From positions 37,294,560 through 37,358,559 of the forward strand of contig NC_135177.1 of NCBI RefSeq assembly GCF_041146795.1: DNA of 64,000 nucleotides, written 5' to 3'. A program made the position numbers and the translations under genes. Of the stretch, positions 1-10,400 are shown piece by piece. The notes under the pieces are model-generated. The model saw only the letters and a program-made list of their open reading frames with translations, was not told the DNA's origin and made no database searches. Numbering within the stretch: position 1 is the stretch's first letter; each line of letters starts with the position of its first letter. This stretch comes from Maylandia zebra. Taxonomy: Eukaryota > Chordata > Actinopteri > Cichliformes > Cichlidae.

Positions 1-339
1 GTTTTGGATACTTACTAAAACAATATATGAAAGTAATGTGAAAGTGGCCACTTTCATGAGTAAATCATATACGTTTTTACTATTTCTTTTCCATATGGGC
101 AGGACCTTCTTGCTGTGCGGCAACAGTGCTCACCACCGTGCCCTAAAACGATCTAGGGGATTTACGGTGGCCCTGAGAGGCCAAACGGACTGCAACTTAA
201 GAAAACACCAGCAATAAGAAAAACGCTGCAAAAGCACACTGGTCCGTCGGCTTATTGTCTCCCCAGAAACACTTCCCTTGTGCATTTGGAAACCTATTTT
301 TTCCTATTTCCGCTTTTGTTTTTTCTGTTTCCTATTTCA

Positions 340-761
340 GGATATTTGAACGAGATCGCGGATACAAGCGGCAGAAATGAGCTTCCTCCGAAGGGTGGCT
401 GGCCTCTCCCTTAGAGATAGGGTGAGAAGTTCGGCCATCCGGGAGGGGCTCAGAGTAGAGCAGCTGCTGCTCCACCTCGAAAGGAGCCAGCTGAGGTGGT
501 TCGGGCATCTGACAAGGATGCCCCCTGGGCGCCTCCTGGGTGAGGTGTTCCAGGCATGTCCCACCGGGAGGAGGCCCCGGGGCAGACCCAGGACACGCTG
601 GAGAGATTATATCTCTCGGCTGGCCTGGGAACGCCTTGGTATTCCCCCGGATAAGCTGGAGGAGGTGGCTGGGGAGAGGGAGGTCTGGGCCTCTTTGCTT
701 AGGCTGCTGCCCCCGCGACCCGGCCCCGGATAAAGCGGATGAAGATGGATGGATATTTGAA
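340..761 (+). mobile_element. 5'-truncated non-LTR retrotransposon (LINE C-terminal end) with target-site duplication
   Basis: An open frame at 377-733 encodes the extreme C-terminal part of a fish LINE polyprotein, with segments such as RWFGHLTRMPPGR, GRPRTRWRDYISRLAWERLG and ASLLRLLPPRPGPG. This tail recurs in many teleost genomes. It is followed by a short GATG-type tail ending at about 750. The 11-mer ggatatttgaa occurs at 340-350 and again at 751-761, directly flanking the element. That is what a target-site duplication from a truncated insertion looks like. The frame is intact but lacks reverse transcriptase and endonuclease, so it is a dead-on-arrival copy and not a host gene. The LINE clade was not determined. 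Confidence 0.8.
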
Positions 762-1221
762 TCCATTCAGTTTACGCAGACCCACAGGACACTCCCACTG
801 ATTTCTGTTAAAGCCGCTGTCTTCAGCTTCATTTTAGAGGGTCACAAATGTGAGCCAACACAGGGGAGAAGCTTCCCGTTCAAAGAACTACCGGCTCAGC
901 GGCGCCGTTACTGCCTTTGATTTCACGTTAAAGCCAAAAGGCTGCTGGGAAATCAAATTCACAGCCTGAATTTATAATTTATGGGCAAAAAAATCTATTT
1001 CATTCAGTTCTTTGAGCCCTCACTGTGATGTGCACTGAAAGGGGCTTTTCTTCAGCTGCTCACCAAGCCAGGAGCGCCGACCGTCCGTTGCTATGCAACT
1101 ACGGAGAAAGGATGTTTGAAGTGCGACGCTCAGATGCTCCTGAGATCGTGTGTTTTTGTTTGGCTGAGAGCAGAGAAACACAAGCTCCGACCCTGAACTG
1201 TAAACCAGAACGAGACCAGAG
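762..1221. other. Intergenic, nothing recognised
   Basis: Short open frames here have no recognisable domains, splice context or similarity that I can see. Confidence 0.4.
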
Positions 1222-1274
1222 AAGGAAGAAAGGAAGGAAGGAAGGAAGGAAGGAAGGAAGGAAGGAAGGAAGGA
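1222..1274 (+). repeat. (GGAA)n microsatellite
   Basis: Tandem GGAA units with little interruption. Low-complexity peptides read through this run are artefacts. Confidence 0.95.
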
Positions 1275-2439
1275 TTTCAATCAGAAGTCATAGAGAGATT
1301 CGCAGTCACTCAAATGAACTCTGACCCTGACAGTCAGCAGGAGACACACCCACCAGCGAGCTACAGTAACATGAAGATGAAGTAGTTCCTTTTATTCGGA
1401 CTCCACGATTTCCATCTGGTGACATCAAACATGATGTTTGTAATAAAAGCACCAGAGGAACAAAAACTACACCAAAAGGCTCCCGCTGCATTTGAACTCA
1501 GGACCTTCTTTCTGTGAGGCAACATTAAGAACAGAAACATGATGTGAGCAAGGTGAGCAGAGGTTACAGAGGCCGAGGGCGGAGCCAGGTGAGATACACA
1601 AGCTTACAGCTCAGGGTTCAACCCCAGAGCTGCTGCTCTACCCTCCTCAGTGGAGAGCGTGATCCTCCTGTGTTTGTACTCAGGGGCCACGACTGAGAGC
1701 AGGAAGGCTGCACTGAGGGTCATTAGCACCCCCCAAAAAATCACTGGCTGCCCTCTGACACACCTGGAGGCCATCGCCAGATCCTCCTGTCTCAAGTAAA
1801 CCAGGGCCATCACAGGTGACCCCGCCCCCCACCTGTTTGACCCACTGCTCTCTGGTCTGCGCCTCAGGTCAGTCAGCTGCCACACCTCCAGACTCACTAA
1901 CAGCTTCTCCCCCGACCCCTGCCCACCAATCTGAGTGGCCCTCATCACTCAGGACGCTCACACAGACTCTATTAACTCTTTGTACTGATTTCAAACACTC
2001 CTGCTCCTTTCTCCTGCTTTTTTATTTATTCCTGTCGTCTAATATGTCTATTTCACTCCTGCACAGTTGCTGTTGAGCATAATAAATTGTTGGTATAAGA
2101 GAACAAATCGTTTTGATTGACTTTTCAGACATAAATGATTCAAACACGTCGCCAGGTGAAGCTTCCTCTGGCCTGCTGCGACGTTCCACCTGTCCCTCAG
2201 GTGATCGTTTTATCTCAATGCATCCTCCAGCATCTGAGCCTCTCCGAGAGGCCGCCCAGCTGGCTCCTACAACTTCCTGCTGAAGGGAAAGCTTAACAGG
2301 AAGTGGATAAATCAGCACAACAGGAAGTAAGATTTTAGAGCCTCAGCAGGCTGGACGAGCACAGGCAGCAGTTTGAGACATTTGAGCACACTGATCAATC
2401 ACTCAGACAGATTATGAGTTCACAGGACATGAGAGAAAT
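1275..2439. other. Intergenic, no gene recognised
   Basis: Unique-looking AT/GC-balanced sequence. No conserved exon, RNA gene or clear transposon end was seen. Confidence 0.35.
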
Positions 2440-2730
2440 GATGGGAGTATTATTGGGCTGCTCTAAAAGCTCCCTGAAACGTCTTCAGTTGAACCAAAAT
2501 GCCACAGCAGGCGTTTTTCTTCTCATTGGCTTCCTGTTAACTGCAGATTTTTTCCACATGTAGTCCTGAATAAACAGGATCATAACATTAAAGACCTCAC
2601 AGTTCCTCATCAACCTAATAAAGGACTTCTTTCTCAGACTGCTGATTTATTTGTGGTTTCGAGAGTTTCTAAAAGTAGAACAGGAGGCAGAGCCTTCGGC
2701 TTTGAGGAGCTGCTGCAAAGAAACCGCGAC
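2440..2730 (+). mobile_element. Degenerate L2-like LINE fragment (C-terminal ORF region)
   Basis: Translation gives broken matches to the C-terminal part of the L2-like LINE that is better preserved at 51.4-52.7 kb. SSLKRLQLNQNA resembles [12 protein letters not shown], and VSRVSKSRTGGRAFGF resembles [16 protein letters not shown]. The reading frame is interrupted, so this is an old fragment. It explains the open frame that starts near 2653. Confidence 0.65.
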
Positions 2731-3309
2731 TGGGGGAGATCAAGAATAAGACTCCGAGGACCCGAAGCAGGTGTGTACGAACCTTTGGAGCAGATCTCAG
2801 GTGAATTCAGGAAGTTTGTGCTGAACGAACCTGAGCGTGTTCTGTCAGAGACTGAAAACAGAAACTCCAGGTGTGGCAGAGACGATGGAGGTCACACAGC
2901 TGCTCCTAAAACCTCAGAGGAGACGAGCTCAGGAGAGTCACTGCTTGCATCATGTTGTCTGTGTGAGAGCGTCACTGTACAGCCAGAAGTATGTGGACAC
3001 GATTGTATTCTGGGTAAACAGCATTCACACATGACATCCATGCTCCTGTTGGCTGCATTTGAAAAGTTCTTCCCGGCTTTCAGGAGCAGAAGACAAATGA
3101 GATTCTTTTTCGATGCTTTAAATAGAGCCGGCCTGTAGCTTAAATGGGTCAGCAGCAAGCTGCTTGAGAAAATCATTTACAAAACAGCTTCCTGATATTA
3201 AACACGCACAACAGCATGACATATACAACTCTACGCATCAAACACCAAAAGGGTCCACGCCCCAGAGCCTGGTACGCTTTTCACAAAGGTGTCTGTTATA
3301 CAGCAGGTG

Positions 3310-3656
3310 TGCATCCATCCACTCATTCATCCATCTGACCATCCAACCGTCCATCCATCCGTCAGTCCATCCGTCCATCCGTCCATCTGACCATCCAACC
3401 ATCCAACCGTCCATCCATCCATCATCGATCCATCCAACCGTCCATCCATCCATCATCGATCCATCCAACCGTCCATCCATCCATCATCGATCCATCCAAC
3501 CGTCCATCCATCCATCATCGATCCATCCAACCGTCCATCCATCCATCATCGATCCATCCAACCGTCCATCCATCCGTCAGTCCATCCGACCATCCAACCA
3601 TCCAACCGTCCATCCATCCATCATCGATCCATCCAACCGTCCATCCATCCATCTTC
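3310..3656 (+). repeat. CCATCCATC-rich minisatellite with 31-bp higher-order unit
   Basis: A ccatc/cgtcc-type short repeat surrounds at least five near-perfect 31-bp units. The atcatcgat core starts at 3421, 3452, 3483, 3514 and 3545, then again near 3621. The spacing is direct and unit-to-unit with no unique spacers, so this is not a CRISPR-like array. Confidence 0.93.
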
Positions 3657-3679
3657 TTCTGCTTATCCAATTATTTTAG

Positions 3680-5760
3680 TACCAGTAAAATGTGTGCGTT
3701 TTTAACTGTTATGTTCTCCATATTTTACACGTATTCTAATGTTTACTTTCTCAGCAACATTAACCACATCTGCAAAAGCTCCACTTTCTAATTTTCTAGG
3801 TTACTGCAGACAAAGGAAAACATCTGCCGACATATGTGAGACCGGTCTGTAATGTCTCATTTAGGGTGATTAAAATCTCCAGCACCTGCTGCACTGAACA
3901 GAAATGTTTCACCGCATGTGGTGTTCAGTGTTTCAGCTGACAAACAGATGGGACTTTTGGATTTTACCCAAACTTCACCTCATGCAGTAAATCCACAGTG
4001 CAGATATCACTGTGAGATTCCCGGGAATGCCATCCAACAATGAACCACTGCATCCTGTGAGTGTCTGCAGATGAAAATGTAAAAACCAGCATCTGAGACA
4101 CATGAATTTTAAAAGCAAGCATTTTGTAAGAGAGTTTGGAGAATTTGTGTCCCACTTTTAGGTTTTCTGGTTGTTTGGAGGTGTTTCTTCTTCTGTTCTT
4201 TGTCTCTGGAGAAAACGCTAAAGATAAAAAAAAAAAAAAACCGCAGAACGAAGCATCTTTAATCAATCTTTAACTTTCAGTAAGCAGAAAATAATCTTAT
4301 CCCATGGGACTATTCATTTTTTATGTATTTCATTCCCTTTAAACCTACATACAGTTTTATTCAACAAAAACATGTCCAATAGTTCATCTCTGCTACCAGA
4401 AGCTTCCTGTGCATGATTTGCATCTTTGTCCATGAGGCCTTCTTCGGTGGACATTATCTTCTGTGGACATTATCCTGTCAAAATATACATTTTTAGGCAA
4501 AGTTTAAATGTAACATCTGATGGTTGCACATTAGGTTTGGGGAGAGAGTTTCTGGATCTTTGCTCCGTCCTCAGAGTGACTTTGTCTGCTTCCTGAAGAT
4601 GAAAATAAATGTAAAAGATCACTTTTCAGTAGATCCAGCGTTACAGAAGTAGTTTCGATTTTTATGGACGTGTTCTCACAATTTTTTGGTCACACTTTGT
4701 ACGACCTGCTTTCCACAAGGATCTGTACTCAGATTTCACTGGTGAGGCTTTATGTCCAGCTTTTAACTCATGGTAAAAATTAGAGATGTGCATCCCTCGT
4801 TAATTTAAACATGTAGCAATTTTACTTCTACAAGGACTTTGATTTAATTTGTCAACTATTCAGACTAAATATTGAACTGAAATTCACTCTGTTAGCTCAC
4901 AATAAACTAATAAACTTCTACACGGACTGTAAACCATCATCGGTTTCTCTGATGAATCCTGCTCTCTGCTTTGTCTTCAGTGTACTGACAGCTTCTTTTC
5001 AGAGTTTCCTCCATCTTGATAACAACGCTCAGCCGTGACACGTGCTGCACTTCTGTTGCCATGGAAACCGCATCCAAACGGATAGAGGGGTCACGTACCT
5101 GGGGCGCTTAGCGTTTTCATTTTGTCCTCTAAAGTCTCATTTTTTCCACCGTAATCAAGCGGAGCGCTCTTCCTCACTCCCGACGTGCGACACACGGTGA
5201 AAACCACGAAGGCGTGAGGCCGAGTCCGTCTCTGGCACACGGAGATGTCAGAGATTTATGAGCAAACGCTGACACGTCGATCAGGCCACCCAGTCCAAAT
5301 TTATCAGAGAGGGAGAGGCGAGAGGGGGGAGGAGGTGAGGAGAGGGGGGTGAGACCTGTCAGATGGTGAAAAGGGCAGAGATGACGACTCTAAACAACGG
5401 CTCGCCATCTGCTTTCTGACAACACAAAGACTTCTCACGGTCGGCTTCTTTCTGAATGACGCCCTGCAGAAAGAGTCAGAAAACCGTCCTTCAGCGGCGC
5501 CGCTTCCTGAGCCAACGCCTCGCAGCCACGCAGCACTCGACGTGCCACATGCACCGCCATTAGAAAAGTTTGTTTTCAGTCAGACAGCGCAGGAAGTTCA
5601 GCGCAGAGACTAGATTCTTTTTACTGAACTGTTTACTACAACGAAGGGTGAAGCCAGCTTAGAAAAGGAGCAAACGAAGGCTTTTAAAATTATTTTCAGC
5701 CGTAATCTTAACCTGACACTGGCTGTGACGTCGCCCACTCATGGAACCTTCTTGAATCCT
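3680..5760. other. Long intergenic stretch, nothing recognised
   Basis: Mostly AT-rich sequence with an A-run near 4228-4241. A more GC-rich patch lies at about 5040-5560. No splice-bounded conserved peptide was found on either strand. Confidence 0.35.
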
Positions 5761-5769
5761 CGACAGTGT

Positions 5770-6255
5770 TTTGAGACCAAACATGATGAGAAATATTTTT
5801 GTTCATGGTTTTGGTTTTGGTTAGGGATTCAGCCTGTGTTTAATCTCTGCTCCCGTGTCCCACGTTTCATGTCATGTTGTCTCATGTTGCGTGTCTTGAG
5901 TCTGAGTTCGGTCTGTGTGTTTCCTGTTTTATTTTGATAGTCCTTGTCCTACATCAGCGTATCTAGTTTTGCCTCCCCTGTCTCGTTGGGTCTGATTAGT
6001 CCCCGCTGTGTTCCCACCTGTTCCCCATCCTGCTCGTGTTTTCCTCTGTCTGTCATCGTGTCGTACCCTCACGATGCTGTGTTTGTCCCTCTGTGTTACT
6101 AGTTGTCAGTTCCTGGTTTGTTTTCTAGTTTAGCTTTGTATTCGATGTGAGTTTTCCAGCAAGCTGCCGTTTTGAGTTTTTTCCTTCGTCTTGCGTCGTG
6201 CACATGGGTCCTCGCCCTGCCTGCCACACAGCACAACCACGACAGATATGACTGA
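5770..6255 (+). mobile_element. Non-autonomous repeat, 'gggtcc' family, copy 1
   Basis: T-rich plus-strand sequence shares ordered blocks with 8024-8506, including tgttttattttgata, cccctgtctcgttgggtct and cacatgggtcct. It ends in a ccacgacag-like terminus. The family terminates in short inverted TGTCA/TGACA-type ends, as an LTR or a non-autonomous DNA element could. Class not resolved. Confidence 0.5.
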
Positions 6256-6707
6256 GAAACAAAAATCTTCTTTTTTAATCGTCCCTTTGGCTCCAACTGG
6301 ACCATAATTTACAAAACAAACACGATTTCATAAAATAAGAGCTGTTATATTCACTGCCACCAGGGGGAGACTCCTCCCAAAAAGAAGAGATAACGCTGCT
6401 GCTCGCTTGATCTGTGGCTCTATGATACTATTTATTATGGTCCCCTTAGAGTCAAATGTTACCAGCATCCATCTGGCCCTTCTGGATTCAAAACACTGGT
6501 AGCCACTAGAATACTTCACCTCGCCCGTGTCGGCTGTACGCTGACATAAAACACAGACGTAACAGACGGAGGGATGATGGCGAGTCGCACAAGCCTGGCT
6601 TCATGGACACTTTGATCTGCACCACACTCAAGTTTGTTGGCGTTCCAAAGAAAAACCTTTCCTGCCTCCTGAGCTCTGAAGCTTTATTTATTTATCACTT
6701 AGTTATG

Positions 6708-7018
6708 AGACTCATACGGAGCCCCGCAGGGGACATGGGAGAAAAAAAAATTAAGACGGACTTTTGCGAGTTTTGCGAGATCTCGCAACAGTTTTAGCCG
6801 CATTCTTCGGGCGCCGGCTCGAAGCCGACCGGGAGGTCGAGGCACGATGTGCCGGGAAAGCGGTGTTCCTCCCGGCTGTAGTAGGTCTCGACCTCCCGTT
6901 AGCTTCGAGCTAACGGGAGGTCGAAGGCCGAAGAATACGTTTGTTTTGCGAGATCTCGCAAAAGTCCGTCTTAATTTTTTTTTTCTTCCATGTCCCCTGC
7001 GGGGCTCCGTAGACTCAA
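6708..7018. mobile_element. Palindromic MITE with long TIRs and 7-8 bp target duplication
   Basis: The element body is 6716-7010. It starts acggagccccgcagggg and ends with the reverse complement ccccctgcggggctccgt-like sequence. The terminal inverted repeats continue inward through an A/T run and gacggacttttgcgag. It is flanked by agactcat (6708-6715) and agactcaa (7011-7018), seven of eight bases identical, as expected for an 8-bp hAT-type duplication. A perfect internal hairpin lies at 6889-6923, with arms cgacctcccgttagct. No coding capacity. Confidence 0.8.
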
Positions 7019-7432
7019 TCTTCCCGTTAAACAAACAGAGGATTAATTTATCTTCTTTACGAATCCTCAAAATCCCTCCTCGGTGCTCGCCCTGTCCGAG
7101 TAAACCACAGAGCCCTTCATTGTGAGCATGTCCCTGGACAACACCTCCAGCTAAACACCGTGAACCGCTGACAACAGCTGAGGGCAGAAGATGGATTGGG
7201 GGCTGCAGCTAGCCTTTATTAGAAGGACTTTCAGGAGATAACAAGGACAAAGAGGAGCATAAGCAGGAGGCGGCGTGGGGGGCGGCACCTGAGATTGAGC
7301 AGCACACTCCAGATTGATCCAAAAACAGCTGAGAGCTATGAGCTCAAATGTGTGAGAGTAAACATGCAACAGCACCAAAGGTCTATGGACATCTGAGGGC
7401 ACAAATATTAACAGCTCCACACTCATCACAGC

Positions 7433-7600
7433 AATAATTCAATTTTATTCATATAGCACCAAATCACAACAACACTCGCCTCAAAGCTCTTTATGGTGGA
7501 AGGTACGGACCCTTTAATAACACAGAGAGAACCCAGTGTTGGTGGTGACGGCGGGAAGGAAAAACTCCCTTCTAACAGGAACGAATCATCTTCATGGGCA
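7433..7600 (-). mobile_element. L2-like LINE 3' tail, minus orientation
   Basis: Starts aattcaattttattcatatagc, the reverse complement of the 'gctatataaataaaattgaatt' LINE terminus. It continues with the reverse complement of the conserved 3' untranslated part (ggaaggaaaaactccc, aacaggaa). Confidence 0.75.
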
Positions 7601-8023
7601 CGAATGTCGTGGTCATTTTGGCTTTTTAATCATTTTCTTTAATCTGTTCTTTTCCTGGACTGGAATGACTGTACAGCTTACACGATTTTAAAAAGCAGGA
7701 ATTTGGTACACAAATATGAAATTCGTTTAGATTTCTCTTCTCCACACAGCATCAACATGTACATACAGCCCCACTAACAACAACAACAAGCATAATTGTG
7801 TCTGCATACATAAGCACACTGAACTGGTTTCTCGGCACAGACCTGAGTTTTGAGTGTAGGCCACAAATCTTAATTCAGCCGTATTCAAACACACATCAGA
7901 AGAGGTTTTGGAATCAGGCTAACAATACATGGTCCTCCCCGACCTCCACGCTGTTACAACTACACTTAAAAGCCGAATCTGTACCAGGGAACAATCATCT
8001 TTAAATGAACCTGACCAATTCGT

Positions 8024-8506
8024 GTCACGGTCCTGGTCAGTGACAGTGTTTAGTCTTTTGGTTTATGGTTCTGTGTTTCTAGCTCTAGTAGTTCTTTGTT
8101 CTGGGATTTTAGTTCTTACGTTTTGTTTCTGTGTTCCCTTTGATCGGTGTCAAGTCCATGCCTCTTCCTGTTGTGTTTCCTGTTTTATTTTGATACTTCC
8201 TGTCCTGTTTGCAGTGTGTCTGCTTTTGCTTCCCTTGTCTCGTTCGGTCTAAGTTCTCCCAGCTGTGTGCCCCTCCTGTCTCCCGTTCCCTGATTACTCT
8301 GGTGTCTATTTAACCCTGTGTTTTGCTCGCCCTCTGTCATGTTGTACCCTCATATCTGTCTGTGTTCTGGCTGCTGGAGACGCCTTGTTATGATTCCAGT
8401 CTAGTTAGTTTTCTGTTTGTTTGCCATCTGGCAAATAAAGCTGAGTTTACGTTGGCCGTCTTGAGTCCTGCACTTGGGTCCTGCCTGCCGCACACAGACC
8501 GTGATA
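8024..8506 (+). mobile_element. Non-autonomous repeat, 'gggtcc' family, copy 2
   Basis: Begins tgtcacggtcctgg and ends accgtgata, giving short inverted ends. It carries an internal aataaag and a cttgggtcctgcc block near the right end. It shares ordered blocks with 5770-6255 and 48.2-49.1 kb. It could be a solo-LTR-like or a DNA-type element. Open frames in it are not genes. Confidence 0.55.
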
Positions 8507-8523
8507 ATTCTGCTGAGAAGGTA

Positions 8524-8833
8524 AATGGTAAATGGCCTGTATTTATATAGCGCTTTTACTAGTCCCTAAGGACCCCAAAGCGCTTTACACATCCAGTCAC
8601 ACACACATTCACACACTGGTGATGAAGCTACATTGTAGCCACAGCCACCCTGGGGCGCACTGACAGAGGCGAGGCTGCCGGACACTGGCGCCACCGGGCC
8701 CTCTGACCACCACCAGTAGGCAACGGGTGAAGTGTCTTGCCCAAGGACACAACAACCGAGACTGTCCGAGCCGGGGCTCGAACCGGCAACCTTCCGATTA
8801 CAAGGCGAACTCCTAACTCTTGAGCCACGACAG
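8524..8833 (-). mobile_element. tRNA-derived SINE, minus orientation, copy 1
   Basis: Read on the minus strand, the right end is a tRNA-like head with an A-box-like tggctcaagagtt and a B-box ggttcgagcccc. Next come a body (cttgggcaagacacttcac) and a left-hand 3' end (agcgctatataaatacagg). A second copy lies at 36061-36374. The head is slightly truncated at about 8831. It is a SINE and not a functional tRNA, because the body continues far past the tRNA part. Confidence 0.8.
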
Positions 8834-8839
8834 ATGTGG

Positions 8840-9756
8840 ACAAAACCCCGACAGAAGTCTGGTCAAGGTGCAGCTTCCTAATGAACGTTTAAACAAATAT
8901 TGGCTGTACGTTCACTCTGACCCCGTTTGCTTCAGAGAAAATCCAAAATAATGAAACATATATTTTTTAAAAATCAATTCTTGTAAAGATTCCAGCAAAG
9001 GAAAATAAATGTTCAAAGAAATCATTAAAAGCGTAAATTTACCATGACATTCATGCCCATTACGAGTGGATGTAAACATGTGACCAGTCTCAGCGTTTGT
9101 CCACTTTCTCACAGGAAGTTTCTCTTCCTGAAAAGAAACAATTTTCTAAAAAAGTCTTTCCTGTCACTTTAATGTAAATCTGATTCTAACCTGATCTGAT
9201 CCAAACCCATAAACAGTCCTTTGAGTCCCAAAGTGACCAGAGATAAAGTCCTTAGAAGGTCTAACACGATGACCCGTCCTCACAAACATGGACATTTGAC
9301 CACAGACACAAAACGCACTCTGCTGCTGAGTTTTGGCCGTTGGATTCTGGTTTGGAGATGACAGAAAGATGTGCTGGAAGGACAGCATGCTGCATCCCTG
9401 TGTGTGTCGCCCACTCGACCATTCATGTGTTCAGTCACTGAGGTGAGGAGTCAGAGACGTGATAATCATGAAGGCGGTGAGGATTTCTCAGGTCCTCGTC
9501 CTGCTGTAAAACTGCCTGAGCATGCTGTCATCCTCCCTGGCTGGACTGAAGAGTGCGCGTGTTTGTTTGTACTTGTATCACAGAGTCTGTGGGGACTTAA
9601 ATCTGTTGGACACATTGTGGGAGCACGTCTCGTTTTGGGGACAAAGAGCGAATCTGTATAAGTGCAGGTGCATCTTGGGATGAAGACTGGGTTTAAGGTT
9701 ATCCTCCTGATGATGAATGTACACGACTGTAACGTCAACTTGATGATGAAGGCGTG

Positions 9757-9757
<1 letters not shown>
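8840..9757. other. Intergenic, nothing recognised
   Basis: No exon or transposon end was identified on either strand. Confidence 0.3.

Positions 9758-9821
<64 letters not shown>
9758..9821 (+). repeat. (TG)n microsatellite
   Basis: About 32 uninterrupted TG units. Confidence 0.97.
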
Positions 9822-9822
<1 letters not shown>

Positions 9823-10177
9823 AGGGTTGGCGAGGAAGCGACAGAGCGTGACCGATGGAAAACGAGAGGAGTGATGAGATGGAGGTAGACGCAGATAGGA
9901 CAGAGATAGAAGAGATATGTTATCAGTACTTGTGTCAGGTATTTCCTGTGAGTGTCTCCATCTGAGCTGATTAATAAGGACCTCAGATCTCTACATCAGC
10001 ACAGCACAAATAATAAGGTGTGATTAGAAGTATTTCAGCATAGTCAGAAAAACTTTACTCTTGATTACATCTCTGAATCCTAAACTTCCTCTAATACTGC
10101 AGCTGCAAGCGATCCATGCAGGCTAACACAGCATTCATCCCCCCTGGTCCTCCTGTCCTGGGACACTTCAGGCCAAC

Positions 10178-10400
10178 AGTCGACCCAGTTTTATTTCCAT
10201 AGCACCAAATCACAACAGTAATCACCTCAGGCTGATTTATATTGTAAGATAAGCAGCCTACAATAATATAGAGAAAACCCCAAAATTCAGACACCCCCTT
10301 CTGAGCAAACACTTGGTGACAATGGAAAGGATAAACTCCCTTTCAACAGGAAGAAAGCTCCAGCAGAACCAGACTCGGGGAGGCGTGGCCATCTCAAAAA
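10178..10400 (-). mobile_element. L2-like LINE 3' tail, minus orientation
   Basis: The sequence ttccatagcaccaaatcacaac followed by a diverged ggataaactccctttcaacagg block is the reverse complement of the L2-like 3' end seen at 52.5-52.7 kb. Confidence 0.65.

Noticed and set aside
2653-3138. 161-codon frame MVSRVSKSRTGG...
   Set aside because: The first part is decayed L2-like LINE sequence; the remainder has no features.
3310-3656. Regular 31-bp repeats resembling a CRISPR array
   Set aside because: No unique spacers, eukaryotic context and no cas genes; it is a minisatellite.
8760-8833. tRNA-like A and B boxes (also at 36300-36374)
   Set aside because: They are the head of a SINE with a long non-tRNA body; no complete cloverleaf gene is needed to explain them.
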